64,000 nt of DNA from Candidatus Eremiobacterota bacterium (GCA_031082125.1 JAVHLM010000027.1:52890-116889); one strand, 5' to 3'. Positions 42,239-51,050 are shown, counted from the stretch's first letter. Notes: generated by a model from the letters alone, not told the origin. Made by a program: numbers and translations.

Positions 42239-43260
42239 TCAGGCGGGCAGGGCCTTCAAGCCCTTTTCATAGACCAGGAAGGGATCTCCTTCTGAGAGGG
42301 AACCGAAAATAAAGGTGAGGTCGTTGGGCGCCCGGACCTTGATGGTGAGGGTCAGGAGGCCGTGGAGAAGGTGCAGATGGCAGGCATTGCAGAGCGTGAT
42401 GAGGTTCCAGGAATCATCGGTGTCGCCCTGGGAGCGCCTGATGATATGGTGGACATGGAGGTTGCGCCGGCATCGGCAGCCTGGCAGCGGAACCGGTCAC
42501 GCTTGAGAATTCTGTGGTGATGGGCCGCTTTGTGGAAGGTCCCCTCGGTGGTGAGGTAGTCCGTCATGAGGGCGGCAAGGAATCTCTCTTCCGGGAGGAC
42601 ATGGGCATCGAAAGGCTGGCTGAGATCGTGCCGGGTTGGATCAGTCTGGGTGGCCTCTGCCTGCGCGGTGAGGTGCAGAAAAGCCATGGCAGCGATGTTC
42701 CACAGGTCATAGAGCTCAGCGGGGAGGAAGAACTTGATCATCATCGATCCTGTTGCTGCCGGTGAGGGGTCTTTTACAGAGAGGATGTCCACAAGAAAAG
42801 TCTCCTCGGGACTGGCGCCCTGGGGCATGGTGCAGATCTGCCTGACTTTTTCGGCACTCTTTTCGCTCGCACACAGGACGGAATTTTTTTCAACTTTCAT
42901 CTGGGCCTCACAGGCGAGCATTTCGTCAACATCGCTGAAATTGTTCCATGGCTTTTCAAAGCACCTGTCGCGGGCTGCCAGCAGATCTTCGTCACCTGAT
43001 GAGATTTGCCACGAAGAGCAAAGTGAGGGGCCTGCATACCACGAGCCGGTCCTTATGAGTTCCTGCACCTCCGACGCGGTGCGCCCTGACATTGAGAGAT
43101 GCTCCACGGCAAAGGACGCCATGGAGCGGTAGCCCAGATGGTCAGCTCCTTTCATCTTGAGATTCACGAGAAGGCCGCCAATGGCGAGATCAAGCGCGAG
43201 GCGGCCGGCGGGCAGCCGCCTGTCTTGCGGCGGGCGCGCTGCAGGGCAGGACTGCTTTTT
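42239..43260 (-). pseudogene. Frameshifted HNH endonuclease, relative of the 17-19 kb gene
   Basis: The frame from about 43260 matches the helical module of the large HNH protein (LALDLAIGGLL then SMASFAVEHLSMSGRTASEV) and reaches RDRFRCQA at 42490. There seven bases (CCCCGGC in the intact gene) are missing at junction 42478/42479, between flanking GGC triplets; the HNH continues in another frame as GCRCRRNLHVHHII and LITLCNACHLHLLHG, ending at TGA 42239. No ATG or GTG opens the upstream frame before 43167, so the 5' end also looks lost. I regard it as dead, unless the deletion is an assembly error. Confidence 0.8.
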
Positions 43261-43572
43261 ATGGAAGTTCCATTACCTATGGATATGCAGCCTCAGAGAA
43301 GAAGCATGGCGATACCGCAGAAAACCTGGTTCATCATCTATGCCGTATGGGCTTTCATCGTGCTCATCCTTGTTTTCATCAGGAGCGGAATTGATACGGC
43401 AAATTGTACCCATGCGATGAATTTTCTTCCCTATCTGCTGGTAAGGGAGGATATTCACCCCCGCCTGAGCGGGTGGCAGAAATACGTGATCCCGCCCTGT
43501 GTCGTAATACTGATTTACCTTGCGGGGGGAGCGCTGATAAAGCTGGCGGGATCGATGTTCTCATTGAAATAG
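43261..43572 (+). CDS. Small two-pass membrane protein
   Basis: A 103-residue protein with two hydrophobic helices: TWFIIYAVWAFIVLILVFI and IPPCVVILIYLAGGALIKLAGSMF. The loop between them is polar and holds a Cys (TANCTHAM). The start is uncertain; ATG 43261 gives a normal membrane-protein N-terminus, and AGGA lies about 12 bases ahead. The longer frame from 43099 overlaps the HNH pseudogene. No family is recognised. Confidence 0.6.
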   Translation: MEVPLPMDMQPQRRSMAIPQKTWFIIYAVWAFIVLILVFIRSGIDTANCTHAMNFLPYLLVREDIHPRLSGWQKYVIPPCVVILIYLAGGALIKLAGSMFSLK

Positions 43573-43577
43573 GGGCT

Positions 43578-44510
43578 TTACTCATCGGCTGAGGAATGGC
43601 CCTGGAGGGAGGGATACTTGAAATTCTGCCTCTTCAGGGCGGAATAGGCATCACGGGGGGACTGGAGCTCGCCGGCACGCACCTTGGGAAGATCAATTGA
43701 AAGACTCCAGGCCTGCCAGGGATCCATTGTGGACGGGTTGACGCGTCGTGCAGGCGAGATTCCCTTGGTGGCGCCTATGGAGATCCACTCTTTCTCTCCC
43801 AGGGCCGTGGCCTGCTCCGGGCCCGGTTCAGGGCTCGACTCGGGGCTCAGCTCAGGGCTCAGCATGGAGTAAGGATTCCGCGCCTTTTTCGCCAAGGTCT
43901 GAAACTGCGCCTCTCCCCTCCAGCAGAGGATTCGTGTGTCTCCCTTGGGCGACACGGAGATTTCAGTGGACCCACTGCCGGGCTCCACGAGAGCGCGCGG
44001 CGTCTCCACGCTCACCCTCACGCACCCGGGATTGTCAATCCAGAGCCTCCCTTTCCCCATCCTGAGCCTCAGAAGGATGTCCCTGGAAGTGCCGGCTTTC
44101 TTCATCGCATCGACGGTAAGCCTCGTATCGGCGCCCATGATGAAGTAATATTCGCTGTTCACCGAGATGACGGTCCTGGGGCAATTGCCCGAGATGAGAG
44201 TGTATCCTGTCCTGATGAGCTCCCCTGGCAGAAGGTGGGATCTTTCCAGAGTCTCCTCCTTGAGGACCATGGGAACGCCGTCACTGTAAGCAAGCACCAG
44301 TTTCACAGGGAGCTCGGTGACTTTCTGCCAGCCAAAGATTATGAGGGCCAGCAGGGCCATGACGAAGAGAAGAAGCGGCAGGATTGATTTCGGATTCCGC
44401 GGGCGGGCAGGAAGCACGGGGCTCCCGGGCGCAGGATATTTGGCATGTGCAGACGCGGCTCCCTCAGGATGCTCCGTCATTGACTCGTCGGGAGACGATG
44501 GCTCTTTCAT
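43578..44510 (-). CDS. FecR-domain protein with membrane anchor
   Basis: A 310-residue protein. A Pro/Ser-rich cytoplasmic segment of about 40 residues precedes one transmembrane helix (SILPLLLFVMALLALIIFGW). The extracytoplasmic part has a FecR-like beta domain (SEYYFIMGADTRLTVDAMKKAG, RLRMGKGRLWIDNP, VSVETPRALVEPGSGSTEI), then a Pro/Glu/Ser-rich stretch (SPELSPESSPEP). FecR domains often regulate surface or transport systems. ATG 44510 follows GGGGGGAACCAGGG. Its start is 44 bases past the stop of the TOPRIM gene, so the two likely form an operon. Confidence 0.8.
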   Translation of the reverse strand: MKEPSSPDESMTEHPEGAASAHAKYPAPGSPVLPARPRNPKSILPLLLFVMALLALIIFGWQKVTELPVKLVLAYSDGVPMVLKEETLERSHLLPGELIRTGYTLISGNCPRTVISVNSEYYFIMGADTRLTVDAMKKAGTSRDILLRLRMGKGRLWIDNPGCVRVSVETPRALVEPGSGSTEISVSPKGDTRILCWRGEAQFQTLAKKARNPYSMLSPELSPESSPEPGPEQATALGEKEWISIGATKGISPARRVNPSTMDPWQAWSLSIDLPKVRAGELQSPRDAYSALKRQNFKYPSLQGHSSADE

Positions 44511-44553
44511 CCCTGGTTCCCCCCTGGAATGGTGTATTTCTATAGCCGCTCCT

Positions 44554-46392
44554 TTAGTCCTCTGCAACACCGCAAATGCCTTCTGCTTCCTGCACACGAT
44601 TGAAATCGGGGCCTGTCCCTTTCGAGAGGTGGAATACGTCGCCTGTCACCGTGACCAGCTCCAGCCTTCCCCCGTGCTCCGGGCGGATTGACGCCACCTC
44701 GCCGGGCGGCAGCAGCACGAGGCCCGTCTTTATATCTCCCTGGACCACCAGGCGCGGCAGGCCCTTCGCAAAGAGCGGGCCATCCATGGCTCCGTAAGGG
44801 ATTGAGGGACTCGGTTCAACAGGTGCGGGCGGGGCTTCCGGCAGCGCCCGGCGGGCGGAGGTCATCCCTTTTTCGCCTTCCAGGAGGCCGCGGCACACTT
44901 CTTCGAGGGCGCTCCATATTCTCTCATGGGGCCACAGGTCGTCGGCATGGATCCCCCTCGGCTTCCCCTCGATGCCGCCTCCGGCCTCCATCCACTTCCT
45001 TATCTTGCCCCTGATGGCTTCATGAGGGCTTTCGACCTGATAGCTCACCTGCCTGATCTCTTCGGCGCTGAACCTTGAAGGAACGACAAGGTGCCTCACC
45101 GAGGCGGCCTTCACCCCGTAGCGCTCAAGCTGCTCACGGAACATCTCAACGAGGAGCCATCCGAAGGGATCATAGTCCACCAGGCTCACCAGGTGCACGG
45201 GATCGCTCGGCTCAAGCCTGCCCTTGAGTGCATCGCAGAAATATTCCGTCGGTATCCACGAAGGGTTCCCTCCCAGTATGACCGCCGATATCCCCAGCCT
45301 CCCGCCGGCCTCATGGAGCACTTTCGAGAGACTGTACTTCTCTATCACCAGCACCACCCGGGGGTGCTTCTCCCCGATGCATCTCAGGTCGGGCCTCACA
45401 TCCTCGAAGCCAAGGTCGCGGTAGGTGAAAAAACGGCGCTTCGCCGAGAGCTCCACGAGGGTCCTGAGGAGGAGGGCGTACCAGTAATCGGTTCCCGTGG
45501 CGCCGGCGCCCATGACGCTCACCTCCGGCCCGTGAGCAGGGCTGATGAAGGGCCAGAGGGGTGAATCGGCGGCTATTCTGAAAAGCTTTTCACGCGCTCC
45601 GGGAGCTCCCGGCGGCCCGGGAATCTCCGGGGAGGGGGCTCCATCAGGCAGTTCCAGGGAGGTGAGAGTGCCGGGTATATTCAGGGATGCGGCGAAAACC
45701 CCTGCAGACGTGAGGCCGAGCCTGTTCAGCACTACCAGCAGGGGGCGGTAGAGGAAGCCGCGGGGTGTCGTGACCTCGTAGGAGGGCTCACGGCCTGCGA
45801 TCCTGTAACGGTAAAGCTGCCACAGGAGATTCCCTGTGAGGCGCTCCACATCGACTTTTCCGCTATCGTCAAAGCACCGCCGCAGCTCTCCGGACTCCAT
45901 CCTGATGAGCTCCACGTTATAGTCCCTCAGGCCCTCTTCCCAGAGAGCGCGGTGAAGCTCCGGGAAAGGCTCTACATGATAGAGGTGCGGGAGCCCCAGG
46001 GCATCAGCTATTTTCTTTCCCATGGCGGGATGCACGCGGACACGCAGGGGCTCGGAGCCGCCTCCTGATCCTTTCTGCGGCACGCCTGAGTCCAGCGTGA
46101 GCCAGTAGCACTTCTCCTTCCGCGTCCAGAGGATTGACCTGAGCCTCATGGCATTGAGCCATGTGCCCGCCCCGGTGCAGATGAAAGGCGCTCCCTCCCC
46201 GAGGAGCTTCAGGGACTCGCCGGCATAGTGAGCCCTGTAATGGACGAAAGAGCCTTTCAGGGACATCCAGGTCACTTTCCCTGCTTTTCCCTCTATCAGG
46301 AGCCCCTCGTCACGGGAAAGCTTCACTGATTTGCGCGGTCCCACAGGGAGGCTCACCTGAAGGCATGGAGTCAGGGCTTCCTTCTCTCTCAT
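44554..46392 (-). CDS. Orphan Spo11/Topo VI-A/JetD-like TOPRIM protein
   Basis: A 612-residue cytoplasmic protein. Residues about 320-430 contain a TOPRIM-like fold: VVLVIEKYSL gives the conserved Glu (E351), then LGISAVILGGNPSWIPTEYF, then LVSLVDYDPFGWLL with the DxD pair (D406, D408). This order and spacing match DNA topoisomerase VI subunit A, Spo11 and the JetD subunit of Wadjet systems. A winged-helix-like segment precedes it (ELSAKRRFFTYRDLGF). I see no catalytic-Tyr motif I can place and no JetABC or Topo VI-B gene nearby. ATG 46392 follows GGAGG. The assignment rests on motifs, so the fold is likely but the activity is open. Confidence 0.7.
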   Translation of the reverse strand: MREKEALTPCLQVSLPVGPRKSVKLSRDEGLLIEGKAGKVTWMSLKGSFVHYRAHYAGESLKLLGEGAPFICTGAGTWLNAMRLRSILWTRKEKCYWLTLDSGVPQKGSGGGSEPLRVRVHPAMGKKIADALGLPHLYHVEPFPELHRALWEEGLRDYNVELIRMESGELRRCFDDSGKVDVERLTGNLLWQLYRYRIAGREPSYEVTTPRGFLYRPLLVVLNRLGLTSAGVFAASLNIPGTLTSLELPDGAPSPEIPGPPGAPGAREKLFRIAADSPLWPFISPAHGPEVSVMGAGATGTDYWYALLLRTLVELSAKRRFFTYRDLGFEDVRPDLRCIGEKHPRVVLVIEKYSLSKVLHEAGGRLGISAVILGGNPSWIPTEYFCDALKGRLEPSDPVHLVSLVDYDPFGWLLVEMFREQLERYGVKAASVRHLVVPSRFSAEEIRQVSYQVESPHEAIRGKIRKWMEAGGGIEGKPRGIHADDLWPHERIWSALEEVCRGLLEGEKGMTSARRALPEAPPAPVEPSPSIPYGAMDGPLFAKGLPRLVVQGDIKTGLVLLPPGEVASIRPEHGGRLELVTVTGDVFHLSKGTGPDFNRVQEAEGICGVAED

Positions 46393-46471
46393 AATCCCTC
46401 CACTCCTCTCTGAAAGGTGAATTCCTCCGCTTTTCCTCATTTCCTCCCTGCCGCGGGAACTGCCTGGAGCC

Positions 46472-46520
46472 CCCCCTCCTCTTCAGAACCGGAATCGAGA
46501 GGCCAGGGGAATTCTCCCGG
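46472..46520 (+). repeat. R2 REP-like repeat, long copy
   Basis: The unit reads CCCTCCTCTTCAG, then AACCGGAATCGAGAGG, then CCAGGGGAATTCTCCCGG; the last 18 bases are a near-palindrome centred on GAATTC. It lies between the TOPRIM gene and the nuclease remnant. Closely matching copies are at 50701-50749 and 54115-54163, with a shorter one at 55394. Confidence 0.75.
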
Positions 46521-46661
46521 CCTCCCGGCAGTCTCTCCCCTGTATAATTATGGTCAGCACCGATGTCCGGCAGCGCCGGGAAATGCGGTGAAGCGATGGA
46601 CTCACGGGAAATCAAAGAGCTGCGGTATTCGTCACAGCCCTTCCCGTTTCTTCCCGAATAG
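46521..46661 (+). pseudogene. 5' remnant of an Rpn-type nuclease gene
   Basis: The sequence parallels the leader and start of the gene at 54363: CTCTCCCC, TATAATTATGGTCAG, a CCGGCAG-CCGG hairpin, AAATGCGGTGAAGC and then ATG (46596) encoding MDSREIKEL, against MDSREIREL there. After nine matching codons the similarity ends and the frame stops at 46661. The rest of the nuclease gene is absent, so this is a promoter and start remnant of a second copy. Confidence 0.75.
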
Positions 46662-46817
46662 AGGTACCCTTTCTTTTTCAAGGCCACACAGGCTCTCCCA
46701 TGCATGTCAGCCGCGGCCCTTATCTCAGGAGGGGCAACAGAAGGTGTACACCTTTCATGACTGAATTCCGCCATACTATCGGCTGCAATCGATACCTGCG
46801 TCCATGAACCCCTCTCT

Positions 46818-47114
46818 CTAAAGGCAAAGGAGTATACGAAGACGATCTTCAACTGATTTAAAAGTATCGCTTGATATCATGCCCAGTCGCTTTGAAAGTC
46901 GCTCTTTGGAGACAGACCGGATATCTTCGCATTTGATGAAACTCTTCACGCCAAGACCGCCTTCCGGGGGTTTGACTTCGACATGAAAGGGAACTCCCTT
47001 TGCCTTGCTGGTCACAGGCAATAACACGACAAGATCGGCCGGCCCATAATTGAACTGGTCAACAGATATTATAAGGCCAGGTCTGATTCCCGCTTGTTTC
47101 CGGCCTTTTGCAGG
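46818..47114 (-). pseudogene. mazF-like toxin gene, 5' end lost
   Basis: A minus-strand frame without start codon reads KGRKQAGIRPGLIISVDQF, then LLPVTSKAKGVPFHVEVKPP, SFIKCEDIRSVSKERLSKRLG and ends SVEDRLRILLCL. This is the MazF/PemK endoribonuclease family from about residue 17 to the C-terminus, including the RPGLII, VTS and IKCEDIR motifs. The first 15-20 residues (the GEIWxVDLNP part) are missing, no ATG is in frame, and a TAA lies 12 codons upstream. An R1 repeat begins about 55 bases upstream of the break, so insertion or rearrangement probably removed the start and any mazE. Confidence 0.82.
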
Positions 47115-47168
47115 GCAGGAGCCATAGGGATACGATTAGTCTGCGCTCCTTCCCTGCTGATTAAGCAG

Positions 47169-47270
47169 CTCTCTCACCGCGCTTCTCCATGAAATCTTTG
47201 GACTTTTCCTGAAATATAGTGTATACTATTCTGCGGAGGCCGGGGAGAGCCGGAATCCCGCTTCCCGCCA
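47169..47270 (+). repeat. R1 dispersed element, copy 3, with promoter
   Basis: It shares CTCACCG, CTTCTCCAT, TTGGAC (47198-47203), an 18-base spacer, TATACT (47222-47227), CTGCGGAGGCCGGGGAGAGCC and a CTTCCCGCC leader. It lies between the mazF remnant and the secreted gene at 47358, with a leader of about 125 bases. Confidence 0.78.
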
Positions 47271-47357
47271 TTCGGACCCAGGCCCGGGATTTTCCGGGAA
47301 ATGCCATCAAGTTCCGGCAAAGCCAGATATACTGTCACATCGAAAAGGACAATTCAT

Positions 47358-49001
47358 ATGGCAAAAATATTTCTGTTGTCGGTGCTCTTGCTGCTTTTCA
47401 CCGCAGGCACTCCCTTTGCCGCCGAATGGGTTCTCCGTGACTATCCAGTCAATACGGACGAAATCTCCCGGGGCGTGAACAGCCTCAACGCGGAGCAGGG
47501 CCTTATTCCTGTCGGACTTGGAGCGGTCAATGACAGGATACACGTTCACTATGTGTCAAACAGCCTGATTGGAGCCACTGCGTGGAAAATTGACGTGTAC
47601 CGATCGGTGGACTCCTTTTTTGCCGGTCTCGACAGGCATGTGGCAGAAGGGTATACCCCTGTCGATCTCACCACCTCGGGGGAAAATGTCCTGGTCCTTT
47701 TTCTCAAGATGAGGATAAGGACAAAAGGATGGAAGTGGATTACCACAAAGATTGACGGCAAGGAGGTCTCTGAGGGCATAAAAAAGTTCGTCAGCCAGGG
47801 CTATATTCCCGCCGGTATGACCATTGTCTCCGGTGCCTTCGGGATTCTTCTGATTCAGCCCGTAAACTGCAGGCTTCTGGAATGGCAGATCGGTGCCTAT
47901 TCGAGAGATGTGAATGCCGTTGAGGCAGGTGTCCGGAAAGAGCTTGAGTCGGGCTTTATTCCCTTCGGCTACCTGGCGGGAAATGCCAACACCAATATCA
48001 TGCTGGTCAAGGTCGAGATGACCGATCAGCCGGCGGCGCCCCCCGGCGGGGCTCAGCCGGCGCAGGCCTCCGGCAGCGGGCGGAAGCCTGCGTCAGACTC
48101 AATGAGCCCTGAAAAGCTTCTGGTGGATATCTGCGGCTTTATCGAGCTCATGCGCGAGAATCCCGGGGCCGCGGGAAATCTGTTCATGACCGCCGAGGCG
48201 GAGATCGGCTACGCCGACATGGTCAGGGTGTGCGGGCCGGCGCTCAGGTATTTCGCCCATGGAGCCATTCCCCTCATCTCATATCAGAGCGACGCGGAAG
48301 CTCTTGTCGGGCTCTATCATCCCTGGACGGATACCCTGATGATTACCCGGTGGCGCGCCGAGAGCACCGGACCGAGAATATATGACGTGGAGCTTGTCAC
48401 CGGCGATTTTATGAGGCAGGGCGGCGAGCCTCCCTACAATCTTCAGCCTCTCTGGCTGCGCTCGGAGGAAAAATTCCCGCCTGAAGCGGTGCGTAAGATG
48501 ACCGCCGAGACAAGCGCCGCATTCTCCGAAACCTTCGACAGGGCCGCTCCCGGCCTCTGGAGGCATGAGCTGCGGGCACTGAGAAATCCCGGGCTTCTCG
48601 CCGCCGACATGTGCATTGCGGCAGGCCGCATGAAAGCGAGCCTCCAGTCGTTCAAGGCTCTGCTCCGCGGCTCTGACCACAAGGCGCTTTCATCGGAGCT
48701 TGAAAAGACGATGAGCCGCCTTCATGCCAGCCAGTATCAGCAGGTTCTGAAGGAAGCCGCAGCGACCTCGGCCAGCTCCGCAGGGGTGATCGCAAAGTCG
48801 TCCGCTTCCTTCTGGCAGCGCGCGCAGCTTATGGCCGTCAGGGCCGATAAAAAGAGCGGCTTCATTTTTCTGAGCGCCCCCGGCGTGCCCTGGCTTTTCA
48901 CTTGCCTTTACTTTGAGAGCCTGTCGGGAAAAATGACTCTCAGCCGGATCGAGCTGCTCAACTTCCCGGTAAAAGACGCCTTCAGCGAGGTGAACAAATG
49001 A
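47358..49001 (+). CDS. Secreted protein with four W-GYIP repeats
   Basis: A 547-residue protein with a signal peptide (LLSVLLLLFTAGTPFA). Residues 24-220 are four repeats of about 50 residues, starting at W24, W76, W126 and W176; each has an alpha-helical middle followed by G-(Y/F/L)-(I/T)-P and a beta end, for example VSEGIKKFVSQGYIPAG. After a Gly/Ala/Gln linker, residues about 250-547 form a larger mixed domain with no match I recall. AAGGA precedes ATG 47358. Its stop overlaps the next gene's ATG by four bases (ATGA), so the two proteins are translationally coupled. An R1 promoter lies upstream. Confidence 0.83.
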   Translation: MAKIFLLSVLLLLFTAGTPFAAEWVLRDYPVNTDEISRGVNSLNAEQGLIPVGLGAVNDRIHVHYVSNSLIGATAWKIDVYRSVDSFFAGLDRHVAEGYTPVDLTTSGENVLVLFLKMRIRTKGWKWITTKIDGKEVSEGIKKFVSQGYIPAGMTIVSGAFGILLIQPVNCRLLEWQIGAYSRDVNAVEAGVRKELESGFIPFGYLAGNANTNIMLVKVEMTDQPAAPPGGAQPAQASGSGRKPASDSMSPEKLLVDICGFIELMRENPGAAGNLFMTAEAEIGYADMVRVCGPALRYFAHGAIPLISYQSDAEALVGLYHPWTDTLMITRWRAESTGPRIYDVELVTGDFMRQGGEPPYNLQPLWLRSEEKFPPEAVRKMTAETSAAFSETFDRAAPGLWRHELRALRNPGLLAADMCIAAGRMKASLQSFKALLRGSDHKALSSELEKTMSRLHASQYQQVLKEAAATSASSAGVIAKSSASFWQRAQLMAVRADKKSGFIFLSAPGVPWLFTCLYFESLSGKMTLSRIELLNFPVKDAFSEVNK

Positions 49002-50665
49002 TGCGAGGCACACGGAGCGAATCAGGAACCCCCGGCAGGATGATCTTTCGTGCCTTCATTCTTCTGGGCCTTGTACTATGTCTCTGCACCGGCTCTTCAG
49101 CCGAGGAGCCCGGCACATGGGACAGGCTTTTCATATGGGCTGACAGGCCCGATGTGCTAAAGACGGGAGATTTACTGACGCAGGACGGCATATCAGACGG
49201 CTTTGAAACAATGGCCGGGTATATTGACGTGCAAATCAGCGATGCCGGGAAAGCCCTCGAAGGAATCGCCGCGGGCAAGCGGGTCCTCATAGAAGGGAGC
49301 GCCAGGCTTCAGAATACCATGACAGTGCTTGTAAAAGAGCTGGATCAGGTGAAGCAGTCCAATTACCGGGACTACCATGCGGCCAGGGCGGCCAATCCCG
49401 GCCTCAAGGCGTACGATTGGTTCAAGAAGGCTGACGCCCAGTCAAATATGAGCGCCAGGGTCCAGTCGCTGAACACTCAGATCAGGGATGTGAACAGCCG
49501 GATCATGGCGAACACCCGGGCTCAGGGAGACCTTCTGATGAAAGAGCAGGCGGTGCAGAACTCGGGATTCTTCGGCAGGGCAAAGGGAGTCCTTCAGGCA
49601 GGCAAAGATATGTTAAAAGCCATGGATATTGCCGGGGCTTCGGGGCGGATTAGCGGCGAGTTTTATGAAGCGATGGAGGGAACCACCACCTTTCGAAATG
49701 CTTTTGCAAGAATGGTTGAAGAAGGCGGAAGGATAAAATCTGTGGGCATAGGAGCGGCGGGAGGCGCGGGGGCCGGTGCGATGATGGGACCGGGGGCGGT
49801 AGTGGCATCACCGGTCCTCGCCATAGCCGGAGGAGCGATAGCCTCGAAGATTTACGCCGCGACCGCAGGCAATTCCTTTGAGATAAACAGGCAGAACCAG
49901 GCCGACCTGCTCGCGAGGGAAAAATATGCCGCCGATGCCGAAAAGCTCGCGGCTCAGAGGGCGGCGCTCAGGGCGAAAAGAGAGCAGGAGATTATTGACA
50001 GAAGGCTTGCCTCGCAGGCAAAGGGGGCTCAATACGAAGAGGACAGGAAATACCTGGCCGCCCTGCGGGCACAGGTAGCGGCCTTTAACGAGCGCACTCG
50101 AATTGAAGACGAGGCCCGGCGCAAAGCTCAAAGCGCCGCGCCGCCTGCAGCAGCAAAACCGCCTGCGGCAGCAAAGCAGCCTGAAGCGGCAAAGCCGGCA
50201 GCACCGGCAGCGGCCAGGTCCGGGTCATTCCAAAAAACCTATACCAGGGGATCGAATCAGTTGTCCATCACCGTATCCGGCATTGAGCTTCTGAGGGAAG
50301 AGAAGGAAAAAAGCCATGACTGGGGTCTTGAAGGCGGCCATCTGTACTTCGCGGCGCCCTCTTCGCAGAGCACCGTGACGGTAAGCTACACCGTGTCCGC
50401 CCCTCATGAATATGACACCGCTTCAGCCAAGGCGGATCTTGTGGAGCTCAGCAAGGATTATGACACAATAAGGAGCTCTTTCGCGGTTGCCGCCAGTCCC
50501 AAGCACAAAGGCCCCGGCTCATTCACCGGCGAGTTCAGCTTTACTGTGGACGCCGGCAAAAATATCCTGCACTATCTGATATCAACTGATACCGGTGTGA
50601 ACGGAGAGGTAAGCCTTTCGCTTTATTTCGTGTCAGCGGAGAACCGGCATTATCTTGACAGGTGA
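48998..50665 (+). CDS. Secreted coiled-coil protein, coupled to the upstream gene
   Basis: A 555-residue protein with a Sec signal peptide (AFILLGLVLCLCTGSSA). The mature N-terminal part is long helix (QSLNTQIRDVNSRIMANTR). Residues about 248-290 form a Gly/Ala-rich hydrophobic segment (GAAGGAGAGAMMGPGAVVAS), possibly a glycine-zipper membrane insertion. Then come Arg/Ala/Glu coiled coil, an Ala/Pro repeat linker and a beta C-terminal domain. The start overlaps the preceding stop (ATGA). The pair may form one surface or periplasmic complex; this is inferred from coupling. Function unknown. Confidence 0.83.
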   Translation: MMRGTRSESGTPGRMIFRAFILLGLVLCLCTGSSAEEPGTWDRLFIWADRPDVLKTGDLLTQDGISDGFETMAGYIDVQISDAGKALEGIAAGKRVLIEGSARLQNTMTVLVKELDQVKQSNYRDYHAARAANPGLKAYDWFKKADAQSNMSARVQSLNTQIRDVNSRIMANTRAQGDLLMKEQAVQNSGFFGRAKGVLQAGKDMLKAMDIAGASGRISGEFYEAMEGTTTFRNAFARMVEEGGRIKSVGIGAAGGAGAGAMMGPGAVVASPVLAIAGGAIASKIYAATAGNSFEINRQNQADLLAREKYAADAEKLAAQRAALRAKREQEIIDRRLASQAKGAQYEEDRKYLAALRAQVAAFNERTRIEDEARRKAQSAAPPAAAKPPAAAKQPEAAKPAAPAAARSGSFQKTYTRGSNQLSITVSGIELLREEKEKSHDWGLEGGHLYFAAPSSQSTVTVSYTVSAPHEYDTASAKADLVELSKDYDTIRSSFAVAASPKHKGPGSFTGEFSFTVDAGKNILHYLISTDTGVNGEVSLSLYFVSAENRHYLDR

Positions 50666-50700
50666 GGCGCAGGCTGCCACCCCGACAGGAATGGCGTGGA

Positions 50701-50749
50701 ACCCCTCCTCTTCAGAACCGGAATCGGGAGGCCAGGAGAATGTCCCCTG
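50701..50749 (+). repeat. R2 REP-like repeat
   Basis: CCCCTCCTCTTCAGAACCGG, then GAATCGGGAGG, then CCAGGAGAATGTCCCCTG, a variant of the near-palindrome. It lies 36 bases past the stop of the coiled-coil gene. Confidence 0.72.
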
Positions 50750-51050
50750 TTCTCCTCGTGTTTTGTCACTGTTCATTTTTATAAAGACCATATCTTTACA
50801 CTATCATTTCGGAGCTGCATAACGCCAAGCATCCCTCTTTCATTTCTAGACCTTGAACCCGGCTTTTTAAGAAGCCGTTCTATCACATCCCGTTTTGCCT
50901 CATAAATATCAGTGGCATTATAGTGCTCATTTATAAACCAAAATCACCGCATCCAATTCTTTCTTGAGACTTAAAGCGCCCAGTCTTTGCCCTGGCTTTA
51001 ATTTGTCTGGTAGAGCATGAAAGAATTATATGATACTGTAGTATAATATA
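50750..51050. other. AT-rich gene-free stretch
   Basis: Between R2 and the DUF4143 promoter lie 300 AT-rich bases that contain no gene with a ribosome site and no strong repeat. The local composition drops sharply from that of the flanking genes, which suggests an acquired or decayed segment. Confidence 0.45.
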
